From the NCBI GenBank assembly GCA_964405775.1, contig CAYOPG010000020.1, forward strand, positions 1 through 31,434: a stretch of 31,434 nt of DNA, in the 5' to 3' direction. A program made the position numbers and the translations under genes. Shown piece by piece: positions 19,063 to 28,026 of this stretch; the first letter of the stretch is position 1; each line of letters opens with the position of its first letter. The stretch is from JAAZFF01 sp964405775. GTDB taxonomy: Bacteria > Verrucomicrobiota > Kiritimatiellia > RFP12 > UBA3636. The notes below the pieces were generated by a model, which saw nothing but the letters and a program-made list of their open reading frames with translations, made no database searches and was not told where the DNA came from.

Positions 19063-19695
19063 ATGGGCAGATATACAGGACCAGTTTGCCGCCGTTGCCG
19101 TCGCGAAGGCATGAAGTTGAATCTAAAGGGCGCACGTTGTCAGATGGCGAAGTGCCCAATCGAACAGGGGCGTCCAGTTCCGGGGATGCACGGCATGCGC
19201 CGTTTGCGCAAGGCCTCGGACTACGGCAACCAGCTCCGTGAAAAGCAGCGTCTGCGCAACCAATACGGTTTGCAGGAAGGCCAGTTCCACCGCGTTTACG
19301 AAGAGGCGCTAAGGCGCCGCGGCGTCACGGGCGAGACACTGCTTCAGCTGCTCGAAACGAGGCTCGACAACGTTGTATACCGCCTTGGATTCGCCACTTC
19401 GCGCGCCGCTGCGCGCCAGTTCGTGCGCCACAATCATGTCATGCTTAATGGCCGCAAAGCCAACATTCCTTCGATCGTCTTGAAGGCAGGTGACGTTGTT
19501 CAGGTTCGTGACCGCGATCAGAGCAAAAACGCAGCCCGTCAGGCGTTTGAAGGAACGGCAGCCGGGCGCGTCACGCCCACATGGCTTTCTGTGGACAGCG
19601 AGAATCTCCGCGGCGAGGTTATTTCGATCCCGACCCGCGAAGAGATCGCCCCAATCGTCAACGAGCAGCTCGTGGTCGAACTTTACTCACGTTAA
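19063..19695 (+). CDS. rpsD: 30S ribosomal protein S4 (uS4), zinc-binding form
   Basis: A primary 16S rRNA-binding protein of 210 residues, normal length. The N-terminus carries four cysteines (C9, C12, C26, C31) in a CxxC...C-x4-C arrangement, the zinc-binding form. The S4 RNA-binding domain follows (TLLQLLETRLDNVVYRLGFA, RQFVRHNHVMLNG). In E. coli S4 represses the alpha operon at a pseudoknot near rpsM; no equivalent was traced here, but a hairpin follows this gene. Confidence 0.97.
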   Translation: MGRYTGPVCRRCRREGMKLNLKGARCQMAKCPIEQGRPVPGMHGMRRLRKASDYGNQLREKQRLRNQYGLQEGQFHRVYEEALRRRGVTGETLLQLLETRLDNVVYRLGFATSRAAARQFVRHNHVMLNGRKANIPSIVLKAGDVVQVRDRDQSKNAARQAFEGTAAGRVTPTWLSVDSENLRGEVISIPTREEIAPIVNEQLVVELYSR

Positions 19696-19723
19696 TGTTT
19701 TCAGAGGGGTTTCCCCGTATTCG

Positions 19724-19751
19724 CAGGAATCCGATGCTATCCGGGTTCCTG
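19724..19751 (+). promoter_or_regulatory. Strong hairpin between rpsD and rpoA
   Basis: CAGGAATCCG (19724-19733) pairs with CGGGTTCCTG (19742-19751), 10 bp with one G-U, around an 8-nt loop. It ends just before the rpoA Shine-Dalgarno (AAGGAAAGGA). A smaller GGGG-TTT-CCCC hairpin lies at 19706-19716. No T-run follows, so it is not an intrinsic terminator. It could control rpoA translation or mark an RNA processing site. Confidence 0.5.
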
Positions 19752-19771
19752 CAAGGAAAGGACGGCATAGC

Positions 19772-20764
19772 ATGCCTATAAGACTTAACAGATTCGAAAT
19801 GCCGAAGCATGTCATCAAGGACAGGGCAACGGCTTCGCCGAAATTCGGCTCCTACACAGCAGAGCCTTTTGAAATCGGCTACGCCCGCACGATCGGGAAC
19901 TCGTTGCGGCGCGTGCTACTCTCATCCATCGAGGGCGTAGCGGTATCCGCGGTGCGCATTCAAGGCGCAAGCCACGAGTTCTGCTCGTTGCCGGGAGTGA
20001 CGGAGGATGTGACAACCATAATTCTCGCGCTCAAGAAGGTACTCGTCAAAACGTACACCCGCACCCCCCCCTGCGTGAGCATCAAACGCCAGGGACCATG
20101 CGTCGTCACCGCTGGCGATCTTGCCACCGAGGGCAGCATCGAAGTTCTGAATCCGCACCACCACATCGCCACGGTTAACTCAGATGGCGAGTTTGAAATC
20201 GACGTGTTTTTCTCAATTGGCCGTGGCTTCTGCCCAGCCGAATGGGATGAGGGCAAACAACAGGAAATCGGGATAATCCCCGTTGACCGCATTTATTCGC
20301 CCGTGACGCGCGTCAATTTCGAAATCTCCAACACCCGCGTCGGGCAGCACACAGACTTTGAAAAACTCACACTTGAAATCATGACCGACGGTCGCATAGA
20401 GCCGGATGACGCTCTCGTCACCGCCGCCGCGATCATGAGGCACCACCTAGACGTGTTTGTGGGGTACAGCAAGGACGTCGTTGACGATTCGGACGACATG
20501 GAGTCGGAAGAAGACATCCGCGACAACCTCATTCGCAAGCTAAACATGAGCGTCAACGAAATCGAACTCAGCGTCCGCGCCGCGAACTGTCTCAACAACG
20601 CCAACATCACAACCGTTGGCGAGCTGGCGCAGAAGACCGAGGCGGATATGCTCAAGTACAGGAATTTCGGCAAAAAATCGCTTCTGGAAATCAAGCAGAA
20701 GCTGGAGGAGCTCGGACTTTCTCTTGGATACAAGTTCGACCCATCACTCCTCGAGAAAAAATAA
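19772..20764 (+). CDS. rpoA: DNA-directed RNA polymerase subunit alpha
   Basis: The start ATG at 19772 (MPIRLNRFEMPK, strong AAGGAAAGGA upstream) gives 330 residues, normal for alpha; the longer frame runs back through rpsD and is spurious. The N-terminal dimerisation domain includes FEIGYARTIGNSLRRVLLSSIEG and PGVTEDVTTIILALK. The C-terminal DNA- and activator-binding domain spans about 250-325 with ELSVRAANCLNNANITTVGEL and the RNFGKKSLLEIKQKL helix. It assembles the RNA polymerase core and lies between rpsD and rplQ as in most bacteria. Confidence 0.97.
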   Translation: MPIRLNRFEMPKHVIKDRATASPKFGSYTAEPFEIGYARTIGNSLRRVLLSSIEGVAVSAVRIQGASHEFCSLPGVTEDVTTIILALKKVLVKTYTRTPPCVSIKRQGPCVVTAGDLATEGSIEVLNPHHHIATVNSDGEFEIDVFFSIGRGFCPAEWDEGKQQEIGIIPVDRIYSPVTRVNFEISNTRVGQHTDFEKLTLEIMTDGRIEPDDALVTAAAIMRHHLDVFVGYSKDVVDDSDDMESEEDIRDNLIRKLNMSVNEIELSVRAANCLNNANITTVGELAQKTEADMLKYRNFGKKSLLEIKQKLEELGLSLGYKFDPSLLEKK

Positions 20765-20791
20765 GCCTGATAGACAGAAAGACAATCTACA

Positions 20792-21205
20792 ATGCGTCAC
20801 AGAAAACAAAACAAGAAATTAGGCCGCTCAAAATCCCACAGGGAGCAACTTATCTCCATGCTGGTTGTCGGACTAATCAAATCAATGTCAATTCAGACCA
20901 CGCTCACAAAAGCGAAAGTCGCGCGCCAGCTCGCCGAAAAAATGGTCACAACAGCCCGCAAGGGCGACGTCGCCTCGCGCCGCCGCATAATGGCGCGCCT
21001 GCAGGATGACGCGGCTGTCAAAAAGCTGTTCGACACGATCGTTCCGATCATGGATGGTCGCCCTGGAGGCTTCACACGAATCACCAAACTCGGCCGCCGC
21101 ATGAGCGACTCTTCCGAAATGTGCGTACTCGCCTGGGTCACCGAGAAATACGAAACCAAGTCCGAAACAACACCTTCCGCCGAAGTGCCGGCAGTAGAAG
21201 CCTAG
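20792..21205 (+). CDS. rplQ: 50S ribosomal protein L17 (bL17)
   Basis: A 137-residue protein with the bL17 signature MRHRKQNKKLGRSKSHRE, then LTKAKVARQLAEKMVT and GGFTRITKLGRRMSDSSEM. It is slightly longer than many homologues, with a Thr/Glu/Ala-rich tail. The Shine-Dalgarno is modest (AGAAAGAC). It is the last gene of the operon and is followed by a strong terminator. Confidence 0.97.
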   Translation: MRHRKQNKKLGRSKSHREQLISMLVVGLIKSMSIQTTLTKAKVARQLAEKMVTTARKGDVASRRRIMARLQDDAAVKKLFDTIVPIMDGRPGGFTRITKLGRRMSDSSEMCVLAWVTEKYETKSETTPSAEVPAVEA

Positions 21206-21271
21206 TTTCAAGGCGTAAGGCTCACTGGGGTGTCGCGTCTGGCACGCAACACGTCAGTGAACATCAAAATT

Positions 21272-21305
21272 CCGCCATGCCCGCCGGGCGTGGCGGTGTT
21301 TTTTA
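21272..21305 (+). terminator. Intrinsic terminator of the rpmJ-rplQ operon
   Basis: CCGCCATGCCC (21272-21282) and GGGCGTGGCGG (21286-21296) form an 11-bp GC-rich stem with one G-U and a 3-nt loop. TGTTTTTTATT follows, with six consecutive T residues at 21299-21304. It lies 66 bp after the rplQ stop. Confidence 0.9.
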
Positions 21306-21349
21306 TTCATAGAGGTTGATCCCCAAAACAAGTTTTCTAAGGATTGCCA

Positions 21350-22534
21350 GTGCACCGGAAATTGACAAACCCAAAATATCAAGCCAAGGCGCTTCTCGTC
21401 ATAGTGTATCTTGGTTTTATAAGTCTGGGATTGCCTGACACCGCATTCGGAGTTACGTGGCCGTTCATGCGCCTTGAACTTGGATCTCCTGTGACATACG
21501 CAGGGATAATAGCGTTCATTACCACAATGCTTTCCGCAACCGCCGCTTTCTGCAGCGGTCCTGTTATAAAACGTTTTGGCTCCGGAAAACTGCTTGTATT
21601 TTGTGGATTTCTTACAGGAACGGCCTTGATGATGACATCGTTCTTGTCCAGTTTCTGGATGCTTGTGGTTTTGGCAATACCTCTCGGGATAGGCGCAGGG
21701 TCGATCGATTCAGGATTGAACTACTATGTTGCCAGCCATTATGAAAGCAGACACATGAACTGGCTTCACGGCTGTTGGGGTATCGGCGCAACAGTCGGAC
21801 CGGCAATAGTGACAGCGTTAATCGGTCTTGGTCTGTCATGGCGGGCAGGATACGCGACATTAAGCGGGATCCAACTCACACTCGCCCTTTTGTTTTTATA
21901 CACCCTCCCCCTTTGGACATTGCCTGGTGGAAAGATCACCTCTGACAGCGCTCAACAGACCGCCGAGGACGGCAACGCGAAGAAAGATTTCCGGTTCTGG
22001 ACATCAGCCTCCATGTTTTTCATTTACGGAGGCATGGAGATGAGCATGGGGCTGTGGGGCTATCAACTTATGGTGAACGTCCATGAAGTAAATCCAAATA
22101 CCGCGGGCTTCTTCGTTTCGTGCTACTGGGGCGGACTGATGTTTGGACGGTTTCTGACAGGTTTCATCTCTGACAGAATCGGCAACAGGCTCCTGATCCA
22201 GACCAGCACAGCCGGAGCCGTGATTGGCGGCCTTACGCTGATATTCTGCACATCTCAATATGTCGCTTTGGCGGCGCTTGTGTGGACAGGATTTTCACTT
22301 GCGGCATTCTATCCGTCAATGATGCACGAGACACCTCACCGATTCGACAAGCCGACGACGCGCACGCTCATGGGCTTCCAGAGCGGCGCCGGAGCACTTG
22401 GCTTTGGTCTTTACCCTCCTCTGGTGGGTCTCGTCGCCGCAAGGACTACTTTCGGGATTCTACCCTACGTTGTTGTCGCTCACGGGCTTTTGCTCTTCAT
22501 AATGCGCATTGTGATAGACAGGGGCAGAAAATAA
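21350..22534 (+). CDS. Major facilitator superfamily transporter
   Basis: An inner-membrane secondary transporter with about 12 hydrophobic segments over 394 residues. Helix pairs are visible, such as LLVIVYLGFISLGLPDTAFG at the start and the last helix PYVVVAHGLLLFIMRIV. GPVIKRFGSGKLL fits the MFS loop 2-3 motif and GRFLTGFISDRIGNR the equivalent loop 8-9 motif. The overall look resembles the sugar/fucose-permease branch; the substrate cannot be read. I prefer GTG at 21350 because AAGGA lies 6 nt upstream; the TTG at 21344 is too close to it. It stands alone between the ribosomal terminator and the convergent rsmI operon. Confidence 0.88.
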   Translation: MHRKLTNPKYQAKALLVIVYLGFISLGLPDTAFGVTWPFMRLELGSPVTYAGIIAFITTMLSATAAFCSGPVIKRFGSGKLLVFCGFLTGTALMMTSFLSSFWMLVVLAIPLGIGAGSIDSGLNYYVASHYESRHMNWLHGCWGIGATVGPAIVTALIGLGLSWRAGYATLSGIQLTLALLFLYTLPLWTLPGGKITSDSAQQTAEDGNAKKDFRFWTSASMFFIYGGMEMSMGLWGYQLMVNVHEVNPNTAGFFVSCYWGGLMFGRFLTGFISDRIGNRLLIQTSTAGAVIGGLTLIFCTSQYVALAALVWTGFSLAAFYPSMMHETPHRFDKPTTRTLMGFQSGAGALGFGLYPPLVGLVAARTTFGILPYVVVAHGLLLFIMRIVIDRGRK

Positions 22535-22548
22535 AGCAATATCTTGCC

Positions 22549-22567
22549 TCGGGATGACCGATCCCGA
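22549..22567. terminator. Possible bidirectional terminator hairpin between MFS gene and rsmI
   Basis: TCGGGAT (22549-22555) and ATCCCGA (22561-22567) form a 7-bp stem with a 5-nt loop in the 117-bp gap between convergent genes. It lacks a clear T-run on either side, so terminator function is uncertain. Confidence 0.35.
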
Positions 22568-22651
22568 CCTCGGGTTCAATGCGTTTTCTTACTTGCATGT
22601 GACAATCTATATCATGCCAGAACAAGCCTGCCTGACATCAAAACCTAGATA

Positions 22652-23350
22652 CTAAACCTTTTCCCGGACGGCGGAAACGCGCACTTTGCCTTCGATTACG
22701 ATTGTGATTTCGCCTTTGACGGGTTTATCCGCGTATTTTTCAGCGAGGTCTGGCAATGTGCCGCGATCGGCGCGCTCATGAAACTTTGTGAGCTCGAAAC
22801 AGACCGCCGCATGGCGCTGACCCAGAACTTCGGCGGCGGCGGCAAGCGTTTTGCCCAAACGAAAAGGGGATTCATAAATTACCAACGTATGCGGCATCTC
22901 AGCCTCGTCTGCGAAGAAGCTGCGGAGTGCCCCCGGTTTACGGGGAGGGAACCCCTTGAAGGTCCAGCTTGAGGTGGGCAGTCCCGACATCACCAACGCT
23001 ATGTTCACCGCACTTGCACCTGGCAAGACCGTCATTTCCAGACCGCTGGCTACAACATCGCGAACGAGCCGGAAGCCAGGATCGCTTATACCTGGATAGC
23101 CACCATCAGTGCAGAGCGCAACATCTGTGCCTTCACGTAACAAGTCGAGAATGCGCGCGCCGGCTCTGTCCTCGTTGTCCTCGCGATATGAGATCATTTC
23201 AGCCGGGCGCGGTATGTCGAAACTCGACAACAAAGCCCATGTGCGGCGCGTGTCTTCGCATGCGATGACTCTGACCGACTTAAGCGCGGCCAACGCCCGG
23301 GGCGTCATGTCCTCCAGATTCCCGATCGGGGTGGCCACGATGTATAGCAT
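22652..23350 (-). CDS. rsmI: 16S rRNA (cytidine-1402-2'-O)-methyltransferase RsmI
   Basis: A SAM-dependent tetrapyrrole-methylase-fold enzyme that 2'-O-methylates C1402 in the 16S decoding centre. Family motifs are MLYIVATPIGNLEDMTPRAL, VRVIACEDTRRT, DGGYPGISDPGFRLV, LPGASAVNIALVMSGLP and LVIYESPFRLGKTL. It has 232 residues, whereas E. coli RsmI has about 286, so the small C-terminal domain is missing or very short; many homologues vary here. It follows the VWA gene by 13 bp and is the last gene of the exbB operon. Confidence 0.93.
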   Translation of the reverse strand: MLYIVATPIGNLEDMTPRALAALKSVRVIACEDTRRTWALLSSFDIPRPAEMISYREDNEDRAGARILDLLREGTDVALCTDGGYPGISDPGFRLVRDVVASGLEMTVLPGASAVNIALVMSGLPTSSWTFKGFPPRKPGALRSFFADEAEMPHTLVIYESPFRLGKTLAAAAEVLGQRHAAVCFELTKFHERADRGTLPDLAEKYADKPVKGEITIVIEGKVRVSAVREKV

Positions 23351-23363
23351 ACGCCGGTCCGTA

Positions 23364-25166
23364 TTAGAACAGCCGTTTTTTAAACGGTATTGTTATGTCG
23401 TACTCTCGGCCGAGTTTGTCCATGCTGTCCAGCAGAAGAGAGTTCTGTGTTCGGGCAAACTTCGCCACCAGGTCGTACATGCGCGCTGTGGCCCATTTCT
23501 CGATTAGCGTCTTGTCGGCGACTTCAGCTTTCTCAAGGTCGAGTTGAAAAACCATGTCGTACTTCTTGCCCATAGCCTCGCCACGAGCCTGGAAAACAAG
23601 TTCAGTAGTACCCTTGGCCACTCTGCCGTATAACCTCATAGGACGGTCGAGATAAAGGTGCGTCGTCATCTCCGGCGCGACTTCTGCGTTGGAGGTGGAG
23701 TCGAAAAGGAAGCTGATGTCCGCCAGCACGGGGCTGCCGATAGAGCCATAAACGTTGCCGATCGTATCGACTATGCTAAAGCGGTCGTCTGCGACGCTTG
23801 CCGCCCCGCCGCGGTTGCAAAATGAAAGCATTGAGAGTAGAAATTCGTTGGAGCCGCGTGAGACGCCCACTCCGAATACTGAAACCCTGCCGCCATTCAG
23901 TTTGGAGAACTGACCGATGATTTCGGAGTCGCGCTGAATATCGCCCGCCGTGGGTTTGCCGTCTGAGGCAACGATGACAAGCAGCACGCGGTTCGGGTCG
24001 CGCGGGAGATCAAGCACTCCGAGCATGGCGTTGTAGAAATCCGTGTTGCCTTCGGTACGCATAGCTCTGATGAACCGCTTGGCTTGCTCCTTCGTGGCAG
24101 AGTCCGCACGCTGCCACCCGTTGCTGAAGCAGAGCTCGTTGCGGGTGTTGAACGTCATCACGTTCAGACGGTCTTCTGGTTTCAGGTTGTCCACCACTGT
24201 GATGAAAGCCTCCCGGCAGAAGCGGAGCCGCGTTTCAGAAAGGCTGGCGGAGGCATCCTGCACGAGGAGCACGTCGCGCGGGAGAGGCGGGAGCACATTT
24301 TCGCCCTTGCGCTCGATGTCGGCTTGGAAATATTCGTAGTCGCCGCGACGCGGCCTGTGTACTTTTACAGTAGTCTTTAAGACGTTCTCGATTGGTACGG
24401 CTGGCGCTACGTCCGCAGGTATTTCTCGCAAGAATGCAGTGGCCTCTTGACCCGATGCGACCGGCCCAGCCTCAACCGCGTCCGGCATCCGCATATCCCC
24501 TCCTATCAGCGACTCGGCAAACTTCGAGTAATCCAGCTTCGGAGGCGCGGGGTTCACGTACGCAGGGGTGCCAGCCACAGGACTGCTTCTGATGGCTTTG
24601 CCGAATTCGTAAGGGCCGACGACATCCGGCGCAAACATCTGCCGGTCTATTTCGGGTATGTCGACGCGTTCATACGGAACTTCGTCTGCAAATACGATTT
24701 GATCGGATATGGCTATTATCTCCTCGCGGGGCTGCCATGGAATTTCGGGGACGACATCCTCAACTACCGAAGGGGCTTTCAGTTCTACACCAAGGCCGGG
24801 ATCCAGATCGGCGGGCGATGGAGGTGGCTCGAACAGCGCGCCCGGCGTGTCAGAGGGGGTGTTGAGCATAACCTCCTCCAGATCCACTTCAAATGGATCC
24901 GCCTTGGGGATGGGCAGATCCACAACAGGCTCGGCGGGGTCTTCTTTCGCCATTTCGACTTTAAAAGAGGACTCGGCGCGCAACTTGAGTTTCTGCTCAC
25001 TCGTCATCCCCGAGGAAGCACCGAGAAAATATATTTTGGCATCTCCCGCGAAGAACGCCAGTATCACGTGGAGAACGATCGAAATGGCAATGGCGCCGAT
25101 GTACGCGAAGGGATGCAACTCCCCGGAGCCACCGTACATGGGACTGCTCTCGTTTTGCGCAGCCAT
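23364..25166 (-). CDS. TonB-topology membrane protein with C-terminal von Willebrand A domain
   Basis: A 600-residue protein. The ATG at 25166 lies 1 nt after the TPR gene's stop; the longer frame runs back through that gene and is rejected. One N-terminal transmembrane helix (about 19-40) with a short cytoplasmic head gives TolA/TonB topology. It is followed by a long Pro/Asp/Glu/Val-rich stretch (about 70-260), then a VWA domain (about 297-475) with a complete MIDAS: D304-A-S306-A-S308, T375 and D402. A C-terminal beta-rich part (480-600) ends ITIPFKKRLF. It should face the periplasm, held in the inner membrane. Directly downstream of exbB, exbD and a TPR gene, it occupies the place of TolA or TonB. 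It may bind a partner through a metal-dependent VWA contact; that is inference. Confidence 0.88.
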   Translation of the reverse strand: MAAQNESSPMYGGSGELHPFAYIGAIAISIVLHVILAFFAGDAKIYFLGASSGMTSEQKLKLRAESSFKVEMAKEDPAEPVVDLPIPKADPFEVDLEEVMLNTPSDTPGALFEPPPSPADLDPGLGVELKAPSVVEDVVPEIPWQPREEIIAISDQIVFADEVPYERVDIPEIDRQMFAPDVVGPYEFGKAIRSSPVAGTPAYVNPAPPKLDYSKFAESLIGGDMRMPDAVEAGPVASGQEATAFLREIPADVAPAVPIENVLKTTVKVHRPRRGDYEYFQADIERKGENVLPPLPRDVLLVQDASASLSETRLRFCREAFITVVDNLKPEDRLNVMTFNTRNELCFSNGWQRADSATKEQAKRFIRAMRTEGNTDFYNAMLGVLDLPRDPNRVLLVIVASDGKPTAGDIQRDSEIIGQFSKLNGGRVSVFGVGVSRGSNEFLLSMLSFCNRGGAASVADDRFSIVDTIGNVYGSIGSPVLADISFLFDSTSNAEVAPEMTTHLYLDRPMRLYGRVAKGTTELVFQARGEAMGKKYDMVFQLDLEKAEVADKTLIEKWATARMYDLVAKFARTQNSLLLDSMDKLGREYDITIPFKKRLF

Positions 25167-25167
25167 G

Positions 25168-27543
25168 TTACTCTTTGCCCTCCTCCCCGGCCGGCGGCGA
25201 GGCGATATTCTTTGCCTCTTGTGAATTCGGATAGATCCGGATAAGTTCCGAGCGTATCCGAGCGGCCTCCTTCTTGAGCCCCATTTCATCGAGCAACGCT
25301 ACAGTCTCCGCCATTATAGGAGGCAAGAGAGCTTCGTCCTTGTAAAGGAGCGACACGGTCATAAGGTACTTGACGGCATCTTCCCTCCTGCCCTCCGCAA
25401 GCGCGGAGTGTCCAAGCCCCGCGTAAGCGTAGATCCTGTATGGCTGCAGCTCCGGAGCACTGGCTCGCGCTACAGCGATGCGGAAAAACGCTTCCGCCTC
25501 TTTCGCTTTGCCCTTCTCCAATAATATCTCGGCCAGCCAAAGCGTTGCCTGTGCGAGCGATTGTGAGGGAGTCTCTATCTCCACAGCCTTACGGAACGCA
25601 GCCTCTGCCTCGTCGTTTTTCCCGGATGCTCGCAGCGCCTTGCCGACCAGCGTCCATCCTGCCTGCTCCCAGGTTTTGTCCTCAGTCTGCTCAACTAGCA
25701 GCGATGCCGTCTTGGCCGAATTTTCGTAGTCTTTTTTCCGGAATTGGTAGTCACTAAGCCAGGCGAATTGCTGTGGGGTGAACTTGGCGCGGATCGGATC
25801 GTCCACTAGCTCCTGGAATATCACGGCAGCCTCCGCCTCGCGACCTCCCTGTAGGAGAACCATAGCGAGTGAGAACCTGGCTTCGCGCTTAATATCATCA
25901 GACGGGTTCGTTGCAAGCGAAGCGCGCAGGGCGGCTTCCGCGTCCTTGAGGCTGTTTTTTTCGCGCAGCAGCTGTGCGCGCCAGAAATGCGCATCTGGCA
26001 CACGCGGCGTTTTTGGAAATTTCTGCAACAGAGAATCTAGCGTTGCGAGCGCCTCTGTCTTGCGATCCAGCTGCATCTCGACTGAAGCTTTGCGAAAGAG
26101 CGCTTCAGGCATGCCCTCGTCGTTCGGGTAGCGCTTTATATACTCCTCCCAGTCACGCAGCGCCGTCTCGCCACGATCCGCCTTCTCCAGAGAGGTAGCC
26201 GAAGCGAAAAGAGATTTGGGAGCCAACGCGGATTCCGGGTACTTGCTGGCCAATTGCAGGAAGTAAACAGAAGCCTCCGCCGGGGCTTCCGCAAGCACCA
26301 GCTGGTGGCCGAGTCTGTAGAGCGCGTCAGGAGCATACGGTCCGTCGGGGAATTCCGTCACGAGCAATTTATAGTACTGGATTGCGACGCTTGAGTTCTT
26401 CTTGCCGACTGCCGCCTCGGCCATGAGCCAGAGGGCGCGTTCCCGGAATTCCGCATCTGCCAGAATAGGAGAGAGCGCCTCCATGGCTTCGTCATGCTTT
26501 GCAAGTCGGAACGCCGAAAGCGCGGCTTGGTATTGCGCAGCGCTTGCAAGCGGACCGTTGGGCGCCGCTTCGCGGACCTTTTTGTACCAGACGATCGCCT
26601 CCTCGTAGCGAAGCAGCTGGAACTCCGCTCCTGCTCGGATGTACATATACTCGGAGCGCACCTCATTTGTCATGTCCTTTGCGGCTTCCGAATTGAGAGC
26701 CGCCTCGCAGCTTTTCGCCGCCGCATCATAAAGACCGGCGTTCGAATACGCCCATGCCGCCTGCAGACGCGACTCAGCGAGGCGCATGTCGTCCGGATAT
26801 TTCTTTTCCATCTCTGAAAAATAATTGGAAGCTTCTTTGTAGTTTCCGGCAGTGAACTCCGCTCTCGCGAGCAGGAACAGCGCCTCCGCACCTATTCTGG
26901 GCGTGGGAGGATCCACGGTAGCCTCTTTCAGGTATTTGCGGGAAAGCTCAAGCTTGTTAGCCTCGCCGGGCAAGGCGTATATGCGACCAAGGGAGAGCTT
27001 TGCATACGCTGTCATGCTGCTCTTGGGGTATGTAGAGATGAGCTTTTCGAGTTGTTCCGCGGCCTCCACGTGGCGCCCCACGTCCGTCAGCGCCTCCCCA
27101 TAGTAGTAAAGAGAATATTCATGGATATCGGGAGTCAGCTTCTCATTGAGAAGTTGAGCGAACAGCTCGACAGCGGCATCCGTCTGGCCCATCTCCAAGA
27201 ACAGCGCAGCGCGTTTGAACAGCGAGCGCAACTTGTATTCTCCGCCTTTTTTCACCGCAACCAGAAAAGCTCTCTCGGCAAGGTCATTTTTGCCGATGAG
27301 TCTGAGAGCCTCACCCATGCGGAAGTAGGAACGATCCAGCTCGGGGGCATCGGGAAAATCCCGAATGAGCCTTGCGTATTCCTCGGAGGCTTGCTTGTAC
27401 ATCTCCCGGCTGAACAGCGCGTCCGCGAAAACGCGGCGATCCTCAGCCGCGCGGGAGTCCTCCATCTCGACGCCGCGCGCATGTGAAAACACGGTTGCCG
27501 AAAGACAGGCCACCAAGAAAATCTTTTTGCCTATATACATCAT
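25168..27543 (-). CDS. Large exported tetratricopeptide-repeat protein
   Basis: A 791-residue protein with a signal peptide (IGKKIFLVACLSATVFSHARG, cut near residue 25). The rest is many TPR-type helical hairpins of about 34-38 residues, with repeated AEEYARLI, AAEQLEKLI and LYRLGHQLV patterns like those in CpoB/YbgF and BamD. The tail is short and charged (ASPPAGEEGKE). It is periplasmic, perhaps peripherally attached. It lies 6 nt after exbD and 1 nt before the VWA gene. Its own ribosome site is weak, consistent with translational coupling. In Tol systems the TPR protein CpoB coordinates with TolA; here it is far larger. The precise role is unknown. Confidence 0.9.
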   Translation of the reverse strand: MMYIGKKIFLVACLSATVFSHARGVEMEDSRAAEDRRVFADALFSREMYKQASEEYARLIRDFPDAPELDRSYFRMGEALRLIGKNDLAERAFLVAVKKGGEYKLRSLFKRAALFLEMGQTDAAVELFAQLLNEKLTPDIHEYSLYYYGEALTDVGRHVEAAEQLEKLISTYPKSSMTAYAKLSLGRIYALPGEANKLELSRKYLKEATVDPPTPRIGAEALFLLARAEFTAGNYKEASNYFSEMEKKYPDDMRLAESRLQAAWAYSNAGLYDAAAKSCEAALNSEAAKDMTNEVRSEYMYIRAGAEFQLLRYEEAIVWYKKVREAAPNGPLASAAQYQAALSAFRLAKHDEAMEALSPILADAEFRERALWLMAEAAVGKKNSSVAIQYYKLLVTEFPDGPYAPDALYRLGHQLVLAEAPAEASVYFLQLASKYPESALAPKSLFASATSLEKADRGETALRDWEEYIKRYPNDEGMPEALFRKASVEMQLDRKTEALATLDSLLQKFPKTPRVPDAHFWRAQLLREKNSLKDAEAALRASLATNPSDDIKREARFSLAMVLLQGGREAEAAVIFQELVDDPIRAKFTPQQFAWLSDYQFRKKDYENSAKTASLLVEQTEDKTWEQAGWTLVGKALRASGKNDEAEAAFRKAVEIETPSQSLAQATLWLAEILLEKGKAKEAEAFFRIAVARASAPELQPYRIYAYAGLGHSALAEGRREDAVKYLMTVSLLYKDEALLPPIMAETVALLDEMGLKKEAARIRSELIRIYPNSQEAKNIASPPAGEEGKE

Positions 27544-27549
27544 TTCGCT

Positions 27550-28026
27550 TTATGGAATCGAGCCTATGGCGGCGGCTGGCAATTCGTCGGCGCCGTTTCT
27601 CTCTTTTGCGTCCGACTCATCGATCCTTGCCGTGGCGAACGAGATGTTGCTGATCCCCGCCTTGCCACACGTGTCAAGCACGGCTACGACGTGCTTATAT
27701 TCAGTCCCTTGGTCCGAGCGGATCACAATTGGATGGCCTGGGAAAAGCTCGACAAGGCGGGCAAACTTCTCCAAAAGCTCCTCCTGGGTCAGGACGACCT
27801 GATTGATGGAGATATCCCCTTCCTTGTTGATGTTGACAATCACCTCTCCCGGAAGGCGGTCAGGTATTACGCCTGTTTCGGCAGTAGGAAGCTGAATGTC
27901 AATTTCTGTTTCCCACTGTGAAAAAATAGAGATCGTGACGAAGAACGTCAGCATCAGAAACACCACGTCCATCATAGACGTCATCTGGAAGCCGGGCGTC
28001 TCCAGAACCTGTTTAGTGAATTTCAT
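27550..28026 (-). CDS. exbD: ExbD/TolR-family proton-channel subunit
   Basis: A 158-residue protein with the start at 28026, where ATGA overlaps the exbB stop; the longer frame runs back inside exbB. One transmembrane helix at about 17-36 (MMDVVFLMLTFFVTIS) carries the conserved proton-carrying aspartate D20. The periplasmic domain (VIVNINKEGDISIN, PIVIRSDQGTEYKHVVAVLDTC) fits ExbD/TolR. With ExbB it converts proton-motive force into movement of a TonB/TolA-like partner. The symbol denotes the family, not a proven role in iron uptake. Confidence 0.93.
   Translation of the reverse strand: MKFTKQVLETPGFQMTSMMDVVFLMLTFFVTISIFSQWETEIDIQLPTAETGVIPDRLPGEVIVNINKEGDISINQVVLTQEELLEKFARLVELFPGHPIVIRSDQGTEYKHVVAVLDTCGKAGISNISFATARIDESDAKERNGADELPAAAIGSIP

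Noticed and set aside
23364..27543. Assignment of the VWA and TPR genes to the Bacteroides Bat (aerotolerance) system
   Set aside because: There is no MoxR-type ATPase or DUF58 gene nearby, and the VWA protein has one N-terminal helix rather than the Bat membrane pattern; exbB and exbD head the operon instead.
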